A stretch of DNA of 64,000 bases, from positions 148,651,084 through 148,715,083 of the forward strand of contig NC_134101.1 in the NCBI RefSeq assembly GCF_000715075.1, in the 5' to 3' direction. This DNA comes from Nicotiana tabacum. Lineage: Eukaryota > Streptophyta > Magnoliopsida > Solanales > Solanaceae. This document shows positions 34,167-44,749 of the stretch, in pieces (positions within the stretch are counted from its first letter, which is position 1; each line of letters opens with the position of its first letter). The notes below the pieces were generated by a model, which had not been told where the DNA came from, ran no database searches, and saw nothing but the letters and a program-made list of their open reading frames with translations. The position numbers and the translations under genes are program-made.

Positions 34167-34700
34167 ATGTCTAACTCAGTGAATGCTCATGAAAACAACC
34201 TTCTTGAAGACCATGGAGAGAATGGTGTAGTTGCTCCAGGCATCGATGTACCACTGTGGAACCCTGAGGATGCACCAGAGCCAATCCCTGTGGATGTGGT
34301 ATCATGCAATGCCCAACATGTCTATATAAGCTCCCACACTAACATGAGTATATGCCAAGAAATCCAACAAGAAGCTCAGAAAATACCAGCTCAGGAGGAA
34401 CAAGAGGTTACACTTCACATCATTTTTGAGATGTTGCAGGCATAACAGCTGTCAATTGCTCAACTGCAAAGCCACCAGAAAACTCCAAGCACAGCAACAC
34501 CAAAATAGGCCCTTTGAGCCGAACAGGTGCCGGAAAGATTGAGCGATAACGGGTCAAAAACTGACCCTACTATTATAAAGATGCTTGAGGACCTTACAAA
34601 GAGGATCGAATCGGGCAAAAGAAGATATAAGCTAATGATAAAAAGGTGGAGACATACAATTCAAGGGTCGATCAGATCCCGGCGCCCCGATCCTTAAACT
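34167..34700 (+). pseudogene. Tat-type gag, N-terminal fragment
   Basis: The ORF starts MSNSVNAHENNLLEDHG and stops at 34445. The following in-register sequence, with stops, reads as a Gln-rich helix and then MLEDLTKRIESG, a segment I recognise from Tat gag N-termini, ending near PAPRSLNF-type residues. The rest of the element is absent: the sequence changes near 34700 to a different LTR. Confidence 0.65.
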
Positions 34701-37649
34701 TTCGCTAAGTACTTTAGGATTTTGTGGTGCCAGGTAGGCTAATTACAATATTTTATGTGTTATTAACATGATTGGCATCAATTTAATTTGGTAAATAAGT
34801 ATATAAGTCTAATAATAAGTAATGTGGGGTCCAAAGAAAGGCCTAAGTCGAAGTCAAATTGGAAAATTACATAATAGGCTAAAATTCCAAATGAGTTTGC
34901 ACAAGTCCACACTTTGGACGAGCATATCTAAATATATATAAGGTTTTATGTGATGATCAACCTATCATATGAGAGGTCTTCGAGTCTAGTTTCCAACTCT
35001 TCAAATTGTTCATCATTTGGACATTCCTACACAACATTATGATCAAATTACCAAAGGCTGGAAAAATACGATCCTGTGGCAGTTCTGCGATCGCAAAACC
35101 ATTATGCGGTCCGCATAATTGATCTGCGACCGCAAATCTGGTCGCAAACTGGACCAGTGTAGCCCAGTTTTGGGCACCAGTTCCGCGATGCATTTTTCGA
35201 TCCACATTCCTATTTTGCAGTCCATTATGCGACAGCAGACCTGATTTTGGAGGCTTATTTTTCCTATTTTTATAAACCGACCCCATTTTGATAACTAGGC
35301 TTAGGGGCTTCATTTGGGGTCATTTTTCTACTGATTTTAGAGAGAGTTGAGAGCATATAATATAGAGAGAGAACGAAGGAGCCTAGCTTCATAATCACCC
35401 AAATCTTGCTCAAGTTTTCAAGAATCAAGGAAGATAACCACTTGATTGTCCTCCATCCGGGTAAGTCCTACTTCTAATATTTCATATCTGAGAATCTGAG
35501 TTCAAAAATATATTGTGGGGTTAGAAATAGGCCATGCATGTGACACTAAGCTATAGTATGTGGGATTAATGAATTATTTTTAGTAGTTCTTGATTAAATT
35601 GGATGAGGGAAGAAGGAATTTCCATTGTAGAACCTCGTAGTCTATTTCACATGATTAGGTGTTTGATGAAATTCCTAAGAGAGTTACACCATGGGTAATC
35701 TTCCTAATTATTAATTGATTCCCGCTATCTCCTTATAGATTGTTATTGCTAGATATATTGGTGGATTGTAGAAACTTAAGGAAAAGCTCTTTGAGGTATG
35801 TATGGCTAAAACCCCCTCTTCTTAGAAATTAAGCTCTCATGGTGTCCATACAAATATTGTAAGTCCGAAATTTGATTGATGTAGTACTTGTTATTTCAAA
35901 GGAATTGGTGTTTGCAAGAATATATGTGAAAGGTATGTCTCAATGTGTTCAATATGCTATTCTTGGTAAATTGAGGATATGTGAAGAACGTGAACTATGT
36001 GCTAAAATGCCTAGATTTCACGTCAAGTTTAAATTGAGATTATTATGTCAAACTATGTGAAATCCTTTATGTATAAAGATGTTTGAAATAAATCAAATGA
36101 ATTGGGGAAATAGAATGTGGCCAACGTGCCGAGAACTTGAGTTATAATTGTGCCTGGTGATGCCTATGACATGAGAAAATATGAAACAGATTATGAAATG
36201 AGCCTTGACTCTACTTTCCATAAATGACTTCAATAATAAAGTGTCCTAAAGGCTTTGTACATAATTTATGCCCATAAGTGGCTGTTCGAGATAATATTTT
36301 GCCTTATAAGTACATCCAATGTGATCCGAGTTATTACATGTTTCGATGTTGAAATTGTATATTATCGTGTTTGGAAAAGAGTAATTCAAGAATAATTGGT
36401 GTAGTTGCTTGTTTACGATTTTGATGTGTGTTTCTATTGTGGTTTGGAGTGTCCCCTCCTTTTTGGAAGAATCCTTTATGTTTAAAGTTCCATTGCTAAT
36501 GAACTTGAGGTGTATGATTTCTAAAATATTGTATATGCCCAAGATTCATAATTCCTCTCATGTGTACTTGACATCTTGGATTGAATGTCTTGTTGTTGAA
36601 ATTGATATTGATGTGAAATGTGGGAGAAAAGAGCTCAAATTATGAAATGTGGCCTAGTGCCAAGTATGATATGATAATTGTGGCCCCAAGTATCGATGAA
36701 CTGATATATGTGAAGTAAATATTGAAATGAGACTATTAATGAGAAAGGAACAACGTCTTGGTAAGACAGCTTAGCCGATCGTGCTGTGATCGGACACCAT
36801 GTCGCACACATGGTGGTATTCTACTAATATTGAATTCCGGAAAGTGAGAATGAGATTCTAATTGAGGTACATATCTCAAATGAGGCAACCTAGCCGATTG
36901 GGTCATGATCAGACTTTGCTCAAGAAAGCGGTGGTATTGTCAATGATGGTGCAATAGTATGAAAGGCCCCAACCTAAAGCTATGGAAATTATGTGAAAGT
37001 ATATGATCCTTTTATTTGATGATGTGGTGTTCATTTAAAGCCTTTGATTGTTCTTTGTGATTTCCTTGTTCTTGTATGATAGTTCTTTCTAATGAGATGG
37101 TGTTTAGTTATACATACTAGTGCTATTCGACGACACTAACGTCCTTTTTCCCAGGGGCGCTATGTCTTTAAATGGATGTAGGTGGTTCCATAGCAGGCAG
37201 TGATGGTCGCAACTAGTGACGCATCTTCCTTTCAACTGACATGGTGAGCCCCACTTCATTTCAGGGTCCTGTATCAATTTTTTATCATGTACTTTGTATT
37301 TTGAGGTATAGCCGGAGCCTTGTTTCCGGCATTTCCATATTACTCTTCAGTTGTATTTAGAGGCTCCATAGACAGGTTGTGGGTGGTGTTTTGATAATGG
37401 GGAATTAAGTTAGAATTCTTGATATTTGGCAAAGATTTATAAAACTTGTAATATTTGATAATTATGAATTCAGCTGCTAATGGAAATAAAATGGAAGTTG
37501 TTAATGAAATACTTACAAAGTATGATTAATGGAGTTCATCTACTCTTTATTCATGAATTAGTTTGGGTAGAATGAAACCTAACAGGCTTACTTAGTCGGG
37601 TTTACTCAGTTGAGCGCCGGTCGCGCTTCTCGGTTTTTGGGGCATGACA
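34701..37649 (+). repeat. Del/Tekay-like LTR (start not defined)
   Basis: The end is clear: GGGGCATGACA at 37649, 3 bp of spacer, then an initiator-tRNA primer site. The body contains phrases such as GCGATCGCAAAACCATTATGC and GACCGCAAATCTGGTCGC, typical of plant Del-type LTRs. I cannot place the 5' end within the AT-rich stretch after 34700. Short open frames inside are not genes. Confidence 0.6.
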
Positions 37650-37653
37650 AACT

Positions 37654-37666
37654 TGGTATCAGAGCC
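37654..37666 (+). other. Primer-binding site of the Del/Tekay-like element
   Basis: TGGTATCAGAGCC. The leader that follows (CCGTGTCTAGTAGAGTC near 37700) is shared with element B at about 58158. Confidence 0.8.
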
Positions 37667-38166
37667 TATGGTTTTAAAGTGTCCTAGGATGTCTCAAAGC
37701 CGTGTCTAGTAGAGTCCTTCTTATCGGTGTGTTGTTGACCCCATCTATAATTTGGAGGCTATTCGAACATTTAGGAATTTCACCCTTCTTTGATACTCCA
37801 GATCGTGCAGTAGAGCTCAAGATAGGGAGCTAATTTCCTCGCTATGTCTTATTCCCAAGATGAGTAATCTTGGTACCATAATCCATGAGTTTGAAGTAGT
37901 AAGGAGGGAATGACCCCACCATTGAGTCCGAGGGAGAGTGCCCAAGAGTTTGTTAGGAGAATGTATCGAGCCATGGAAGATTGGTAGAACTTGTTGCTAA
38001 AGGGAGTACCCTTGTTGCTATTAATGTCACTACACCACCAGATCATGTAGTATATCAGTATGTTACCAATGTATGTTACAGATGTAGAGTCAGGGTGCAT
38101 CAGTTAAGGCACTGCCCCACCAATCTAAAGTTACCAATTAAGTCACTCCTTGCTATATCATTATGA
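37667..38166 (+). pseudogene. Del/Tekay-like leader and gag zinc-knuckle remnant
   Basis: After the leader, an open frame (37981-38166, 61 codons) carries VCYRCRVRVHQLRHCP, a CX2CX4HX4C knuckle with decayed surroundings, as at the end of a chromovirus gag. Most of gag between the leader and the knuckle is missing, and nothing of pol follows. Confidence 0.55.
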
Positions 38167-39577
38167 ACACAACATGGTTTTCTTTTTTGTATATATGCAC
38201 TCATATTGAAAAGTTCTCATGAACATGGTTGTAATAAGATGTTGAGTCACAAAATATTGCATGTACCTACTCCTTGAACAAGACGTATTATTCTTGAATC
38301 CACTCTATCACAAATTCTCTTATTTACATACTCTTGTGGAATTAAGTTCTATAATTATGTCCTTGAATTGAGTTATAACTCTAGGATTAACACTTTCCAC
38401 TTACTTTCCTAAATTCATGACAAGGGACTATACCTGATAAATTTCTTACAGGATCTTTTTATTTAAATAGACAACATCTGCTCACTTGTGCCTATGCATG
38501 CACCGTCGTAAAGTTCACCTATGTGATGTCAAGTTCCATGTAAAGAATCCAAGTATTGCGATCCTTCTCGAGTCACTCTTTTACTCATTGGTGTATATGG
38601 CTTCTATGGTCTGAACAGTCACTCTACTCTCTTTCGAGTATCATCACGAAACCTTCTCACTGTCTAGTAACATAAGAGCATATATCAGCACCTATCATAT
38701 GAGTGCATGTCAATCAAAATGGTCACCGTGTGCATAAAGTCTCTCTGAAAATTGAGATCCTCACATCTCCGTCATAGGAAGATCTTGTGTCTCCATCTTA
38801 GAATAACTTTCATGTCCACTAGGGACATCTCGCAGTAAGTAGCTTACTTTGTTCCTAGTATTGTGGTTGCCCATGATGCGGTCTTGTATTGCAGTTTGGA
38901 AGTTAGTATAGCAGAAGCATGTCCAGCTCATAACAAATGATTATTTTCTCTTTATACCTCCACAACGTGTTAATTGTGTTCCTTAGTTAGTTTATTCACT
39001 GTGCTAGTTTCCCAATACTAGTTCAATAACTATGAGAGAACGTGTCCTTATATGTGTCACTGTAACACTTCCTTTCCAATAAGAACCCTTAATAGGCTCT
39101 CCGTCAAGGCCAAATGCACCTTTGGGGGTTATCATAGCACAACACCTACTTCTCATGTTTTCCTGTCTTTCATTAGCATCTGGGTACTTCTCAAGTCAAA
39201 ATCCATGGAGAACTCATCAGGACCATCTGCAAACCTTCCATGATTATTTTATAATATCTCATTGGGTTCGGTTGTCTTTACACACTCGACTTCTAGAATC
39301 ATTGACTATGTCATTGTCATGTGCGGGGATTTTTGCTACCCTTGGTATTCCACCTCCCTGGGTGGGTGGGAATTTTATTTGTCTTTCTCCGCAGAGGATC
39401 ATGTTAACCATTAGAACCCATCTAACCAATACATGATTTCATCCCAATATTAAGATGTCCTAGCTATGTGGTTTCACTCGTGAAAGGTTGAGATTATATG
39501 CCTTCATATTTTTGCACATATCATGAGCGTATTGATTTGGAAGACAAGTGGTCGTATCTTTAGTTATCTCTTATATG
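38167..39577. other. Unassigned T/C-rich sequence in SIRE copy 1
   Basis: I see no gene, LTR end or tandem repeat here. The short open frames (39052-39436) have no motif I recognise. The stretch lies between the Del-like remnant and the return of SIRE sequence near 39578. Confidence 0.4.
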
Positions 39578-40281
39578 AGGAACTTCTAGACGTTGTTGAG
39601 CTCCAAAAATAGAATCACCTCTTTGTTCCTCCAAGTCCCAATGTTTCTGAAGAAGAAATAAAAATTTCTATGTTTTACGTGATACTATGATGCTATAGGT
39701 GCATGGGACTGAGTCTATTTTTGATGAGATGAAGCTTGAGGAGATTCCTGGTGATCTGATTGATGGTGTAACCTACTCAGATAGGTTGCGAACCTGGTCC
39801 TCGAGGATCCTTAGTAGAATAGAGTTCTACGTTGAAGAGTGAGAATGAAATATTGAGGAAACAAGTAGCGGAACTGAGAGAGTCGATGATCATTGATCAA
39901 AGGAGAGTAAATGAACAAATGAACAAGCTCGTCAAAGCCTTAGCCCCTTACTTTTCCTCCTGCCCAGTGATCCATGTTTTTCACTCCTTCCAAATTCCCT
40001 TGACTTCTTATCTTCTTTTGATCCCTATATTTGATGACATTGGTACTTTAGTTGTTTAAATTGTCATATTATGTATTTTTTGAAACTACTGTACTTTTAC
40101 TATAATTACTCTACTATGGGCAATCACTCTATTTTGTGCAATGACATTCATGTGTTGTTCCTGTTGTTGTTTATGTTGTGTTTCCCAAGTAGCATGAGTT
40201 AATGTTGCTGAACTTCTTTTTGGTTGTGCTTCTTCTGTTATTATTTTCGATGATTCCAAAAGGGGGGAGTTATATAGGTGT
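39578..40281 (+). pseudogene. SIRE copy 1, 3' accessory (env-like) region with coiled coil
   Basis: It aligns with 53903-54598 of copy 2 at an offset of 14317 bp. The clearest piece (39832-40059) reads SENEILRKQVAELRESMII and then DQRRVNEQMNKLVKALA, a strong heptad pattern. It is followed by a hydrophobic stretch that may be only read-through. SIRE elements carry an extra ORF with coiled coils after pol, which fits. Stops at about 39609 and elsewhere break it. It ends with a purine tract (CCAAAAGGGGGGAGT, 40257-40270) just before the LTR A insertion. Confidence 0.55.
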
Positions 40282-40286
40282 CAACA
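40282..40286 (+). other. Target-site duplication CAACA, left
   Basis: CAACA immediately precedes the TG of LTR A and recurs at 42602-42606 immediately after its CA end. The same five bases precede the copy 2 LTR at 54599-54603. Confidence 0.9.
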
Positions 40287-40495
40287 TGTTACGCCCTGCA
40301 GTATTACGTCGATGTTATGCTTTGCAGTAATATATTATGATGATGTTACCCTCTGCAGCAATACATTACGACGATGTTACGCTTCGTAGTATTAAGTTAC
40401 CACAGTATTGCACCTAACAGTATTAGGTTATGGTGATGTCACGCTTTGCAGTATTAAGTTACAACGATGTTGCACCCTGAAGTATTGTACGTTAA
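40287..40495 (+). repeat. 31-bp tandem repeats starting at the LTR A terminus
   Basis: About seven units of the form TGTTACGCTTTGCAGTAtTAn and then GTTACGACGA. The first unit, 5 bp shorter, is the LTR end itself. The same array is at 54604-54812. Element B LTRs carry a shorter version (about three units from 55911 and from 63012). Confidence 0.85.
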
Positions 40496-41072
40496 ATTTG
40501 CCGTAATGTAATTACATCAGTCCAAGTAAAAGATTATTTGGAAATTATAAGAATTATGTTATTTCATAAGCGATTAGTAAATTCATGAAGGTGAAATGGG
40601 GAGCAAGTCAAAGAAAATGATTTTTGTCCAAGTTTGGCCTTTTGGGGTAAAATACGGCCCGAGCTAAAATACCCGGTATTTATGGACTAGTGTCATACGA
40701 GGTACCACATGACCATACTAGTAAGGTGTATAAGGTATGTGAAAAGTGAGTAATATTTTAAGTAAGTGGGAATAATTCTCAATTTTGCGGGTAATTAATT
40801 AAATATCGGGTAACGGGACATTACCTAATTAATTGGGGATATATTTAGATAAGATTAAACCCCACCCCCACCCCAACATGGCATCTACCTAAGGACAACC
40901 ATGTGACTCTTAAAATCACATAAAAGATGGCAAAATGTGGAGTAGTCTTTGGCCAACTAAGCCACAAAGTAGGGGCCCACAAACCTTCAATATAAGAGCT
41001 AATTATACATAATTCAAAAGGAAATGCACAAGCTAGCTAAGCTTATGGACGAATCTGCCGAGAAAACCTTGC

Positions 41073-41086
41073 AACATATAAAAAGG
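41073..41086 (+). promoter_or_regulatory. TATA box of LTR A
   Basis: CATATAAAAAGGG, about 80 bp before the first ATG of the captured exon. The copy 2 counterpart is at 55391-55403. Confidence 0.55.
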
Positions 41087-41152
41087 GAATTGTTGTCTTC
41101 CTATTAAAGCAAGCTTTCATAAAAGCTAACCAAACAAAATACTTTACCTTGT

Positions 41153-41338
41153 ATGGAGATGAACAAAATGTCAGCAGTTATAGTAAAAAATGGGGCTGAT
41201 ATATGGAAAGCCCATGGTACAATGGCTATGGTACAACTGTTCAATGTTGGGTACCATGTGATTACAAAGGTGGCTCTAAATGTAGGCATGAATGAAATTG
41301 TCTTCTGTTTGTATAGGGACCTTCTTTCTATTTCTATT
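41153..41338 (+). pseudogene. Captured WAT1-related (UMAMIT/EamA) transporter first exon, copy 1
   Basis: The ORF starts MEMNKMSAVIVKNGADIWKA and continues MAMVQLFNVGYHVITKVALN with an FCLYRDLL segment. This order (W-K-A-H, M-A-M-V-Q-L-F-N, G-Y-H-V-I-T-K-V-A-L-N, F-C-x-x-R-D-L-L) is the N-terminal transmembrane helix region of plant WAT1-related/nodulin MtN21 transporters as I remember them. Only about the first exon's worth is present, against roughly 350-400 residues for a full protein. It lies inside an LTR, between a TATA box and the B stub. The end is cut by the deletion that left the stub, so residues after about 62 are foreign. Family recognition is from memory; no search was possible. 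Confidence 0.75.
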
Positions 41339-41486
41339 CTTGCCTCAATGGCATGCTTCTTTCACGAATGTTAATTTTTGTAATGCAGTAGATGTTATTC
41401 AGATTCATATTTTAGACGCTTGCTTAGGGGTGTTTGATAAGTAAGACTCATGCGCCCGTCGCAGACCATCGGTTTGGGTCGTGACA
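41339..41486 (+). mobile_element. Stub of element B LTR 3' end inside LTR A (copy 1)
   Basis: These 148 bp align with 57970-58112, the 3' end of the B 5' LTR (TGCAGTAGATGTTATTCAGA, TGCTTAGGGGTGTTTGATAA, CCATCGGTTTGGGTC), and end GTGACA. The next five bases, GCCAT (41487-41491), are the same as those preceding B at 55832-55836. So B once sat here too and most of it has been deleted. Confidence 0.85.
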
Positions 41487-42601
41487 GCCATTACATGTTT
41501 TCGCAATTGATGTGTGTTAGATGGATTTTCAAGAGAATCAGTTCAGGTATTTTAAGGCTATTCCTTCTTTATTTTTGGCATGACCTGTACGATACAAACA
41601 AAACAAGAAAATGCACAACTTCCAAAAATGACTCTATTCATAGAAGTATTAGAGATATCTATGTTCTTGAATTTTCATGTGTCATAATATTTTATCATTT
41701 GTTCATGGGTCTCAGAAAAATACGAAAGTTGAAAAGAGTTAACTTTATGATATTACTCAAAGGCAAAATGGTCTTATGACATTCTAAAAGATTTTATTAA
41801 TGTACTTTTCATGCATTGCATTCATATACATTGACTTGTGACCAGATGGCGTTATATACACGTATATATGTATGTATATATATGTATATGGGATATGGTA
41901 AAGGTTATGGCATTATATACTCACCACCACCTGATCAGCTGGTATGCCTTGATGATTTTGCCCACAGTGGCCGATATGATATGATGGGATGCCCTCATAG
42001 GCTGATGATGTTATGAAACATGTACCTATGCATGACATGACATTCATACGCATATGCATGATGCTAAAAGTAATTTATGATTTACAGAGTTATCCAGACT
42101 TACAGGTTGAGTCAATTACTCTATATTTCTTCCATGTCTGTTATGTACTTATTTATGTGCCTTACATACTTGGTACATTTTTTGTACCGATATCCCTTTT
42201 TCCTGGGGACGCTGCGTTTCATGCCTGTAGGTCCCGATAGACAGGTCGAGAGACCTCCAAGTAGGTTATCAGCTCATCGGAAGATGTTGGTGTGCTCCAT
42301 TTGCTTCAGAGTTGCTTGTTTGGTTAGTATAATTTAGACGTGTATTGTTTGGTATGGCGAGACTCTGTCCCAACCTTTATGGCATTTATGTACTCTTAGA
42401 GGCTTGTAGACATATGTTGTGTACGTGAATGATTGTACGGCCTTGTCGGCCTATATTTTGAGTTTATAATTGACTATGTTGGCCTATTAGGCCCGTATGT
42501 CACGTGTATATGATGATGTATTAAGAAAGATACGTTATGTTGGTACTCGGTTGAGTAAGGTACCAAGTGTCCATCGCGGCTCATCGGTTTGGGTCGTGAC
42601 A

Positions 42602-42606
42602 CAACA
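42602..42606 (+). other. Target-site duplication CAACA, right
   Basis: This follows the terminal GTGACA of LTR A and pairs with 40282-40286. Confidence 0.9.
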
Positions 42607-43162
42607 TGGGTGTGAAAGTTAGCTCTGCTTGGTGAAAGATAGATGTGCATGAAAGGGGAGGAGCAGAATCGAATTGATATGTTGTGTTGTGCATGAAAGA
42701 TGGCTCTACTTCGCAGGGGGAACATTGTTGATAATATGTTGATTATAGGTCTGATCAGCAAGGAAACATGTGAGGAATCTGGTTCTCCAGAGGAATAAAA
42801 ATGTCGGGTATTTTCATCAAAAGGGGGGAAATTGATCTAAGTTACACTATGTCATGTTTTGATGATGACAAACATTCTCCACGAACTGGGTACGGACCAG
42901 ATGTAATCAGTGCATGTCAGGAATCTGATTCTCAGGGGGAATAATTCTAGGTTTGTCATTCATCAAAAAAGGGGAAATTGATAAGTTATGGTACTTTGAG
43001 TTTTGATGATTTGCCAAACAGTCTTGAGGAACTAGTTGTGATCAGCTCCTTAGGTTCGGTTCTCATGGGGAATATGGCTGATTCGTAGGGGGAACAATGT
43101 GGAGATCTAGTTCTCAGGGGGAATATCAATTCTAAGTTTGTCGTCATCAAAAAGGGGGAAAT
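42607..43162 (+). repeat. SIRE copy 1 end with three polypurine-tract/LTR-start junctions
   Basis: CATCAAAAG(n)AAATTGAT occurs at about 42816-42834, 42961-42982 and 43144-43166. Each is followed by an LTR-start-like segment (TGAT-A-GTTA ... GTTTTGATGAT ... CAAAC). Only the third leads into a full LTR. No gene is present. Confidence 0.8.
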
Positions 43163-44696
43163 TGATAGGTTACAAGTACCTTGGGCATAAGTACTTTACT
43201 TTATGTTTTGATGATCTAACAAACTGACCATCCAGAAACAGATAAGGAACCTGTTACACATTTACAAGACTTTGAGATAACAAAGTTCCAGGTTGGGATA
43301 CAGCGTGGGATATAACTCAACTCTTCAAAGTGGAAGGAATAGCTAAGGGAACATGTCCCAACCAGTTCCTGAGGAGACTATATGAAGTCAACTCTCCAGC
43401 AGGAAAATTGCTGCCTGCACACGCTACTGCACAGGAACAGTGCAACAGTCAACTTTCTATGAATAGATTTTACCTACCTTGCTTACATCATTGTAAGTGA
43501 TGCCATTCACATATAAATACAATCAAGGAAGGTAAAGCAACTTACTTCATGAGAGAGCCAAATAAAGGAACTAAAGCCTGCCTGGTAGAATCATTCAAGT
43601 TAATCGACTCAAGATAATCTGGCAGTGTGTCTTTAGATTCACAGGAACCAGATTAGGGATCTGATACCTTGGTGTTCCCCTGACAGAAGTACAAGTCAAC
43701 AGTACAGCTGGAAAGCAGACAGTGCAGCAGTCACTTCCCATTGAGAAAAGGCATCTACTAACCAAGATTTGACATCACTACGGTGATGTCTTTTGTAATA
43801 TAAACCTGGTTCAAGACACAAGGCATCTTCCTTCAAGACTTGCAACATCAGAAAAGAAAATATTCTCTCAAGTCCTTAGAACAACCTCTCTCAAGAACAA
43901 AATTGTTGCAACCTCAAGGACTGGATCCAAGATTGAAGATAGCTTAAGTCCTTAGGTTTGTTGAGTCTTTGTTATTTGTTCTTTATTTGTAACTCCTATC
44001 TTGCTTTCTTAGAAGCTGTGTATTAGGAAACCCAAAATCACAAACCTTCTAAGTTTGTGTCTTGGGTAGAATTAGTTGAGTTGTAAAGCCTTTGTAATAG
44101 AGTTATTACAAAGTGGCTTGTAATAATGTTGTTACAAGTTAGAGTGATTGAAGTCTTTGTAATAGAGTTATTACAAAGTGGCATGTGGTGAGAGTATCAC
44201 AAGTTAGTTAAAGTCTTTGTAACTAGAGAGTCACAAAGTGGCTTGTGGTGAGAGTACCACAAGTTAGTTGAGTTGAATCCTTTGTAATAGAGTCATTACA
44301 AAGTGGCTTGTAATTGGTGTTTACAAGTTAGTGAAGTTGAAAGCCTACAAGTGTAGGTCGTGGTTTTTGTTCCTTTGAGTTGGGATTTTTCCACGTAAAA
44401 ATTCTCTGTGTTCTTTATTTACTACCGAGCTACTGTGGGAACAATTAGACAACCTAATTCCCTATACTGGCTGGTTTTACAGTCTATTGCTTACATTGGA
44501 AACTTATAGAGAATCTAGTTCTCTATATAGTGGGAACTTATCATATGTCTCATTTACATACTGGTTCAGTAGTTAGCACTGTACCAAACTGATATAGGAC
44601 CAGATTGCCATACAGTTTGGTTCATTAGTACTTTCAGTGGAAACTCATAGAAAACCCGGTTCTCTATACAGCCTGGTGGACGCTTAGTTTGTAACA
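43163..44696 (+). repeat. SIRE-type Copia LTR 2, shared between tandem copies
   Basis: Starts TGATAGGTTACAAGTACC directly after a polypurine tract (so it is the 3' LTR of copy 1). It ends GTAACA directly before a primer site and gag (so it is the 5' LTR of copy 2). It aligns with LTR 1 but is 1534 bp, with extra hairpin repeats and other insertions. Confidence 0.85.
44089..44340 (+). repeat. Four hairpin-forming 60-66-bp tandem units in LTR 2
   Basis: Units begin with TTTGTAA at 44091, 44157, 44217 and 44281. Each has a first inverted repeat (for example CTTTGTAATA-GAGT-TATTACAAAG) and a second one (CTTGTAA...TTACAAG in units 1 and 4, CTTGTGGT...ACCACAAG in unit 3). LTR 1 has one unit only. 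Confidence 0.85.
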
Positions 44697-44697
44697 A

Positions 44698-44710
44698 TTG
44701 GTATCAGAGT
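44698..44710 (+). other. Primer-binding site of SIRE copy 2
   Basis: TTGGTATCAGAGT, with one base changed at the end from the standard GAGC. Confidence 0.85.
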
Positions 44711-44749
44711 AGGTTCTTTCTAAAAGATTAACACCTAAAAAGGATCTAT

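Larger units (their letters stand above)
40287..42601 (+). mobile_element. Solo LTR A in SIRE copy 1, with an internal stub of element B
   Basis: It begins TGTTACGCCC and ends GGGTCGTGACA, and is flanked by a perfect CAACA duplication with no internal region, so it is a solo LTR. From its 5' end it holds 31-bp tandem repeats (40287-40495), a TATA box at 41073-41086, a captured host-like exon (41153-41338), the end of a B LTR (41339-41486) with its own GCCAT site, then the rest of A. It is related to but distinct from the B LTR at 55837. Confidence 0.85.

Noticed and set aside
38100..38166. A single host zinc-finger gene
   Set aside because: The CX2CX4HX4C motif follows an LTR, primer site and chromovirus-type leader, so it is a gag knuckle remnant.
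39832..40059. A small host coiled-coil gene
   Set aside because: It is repeated at 54149 inside the duplicated SIRE accessory region and lacks gene signals of its own.
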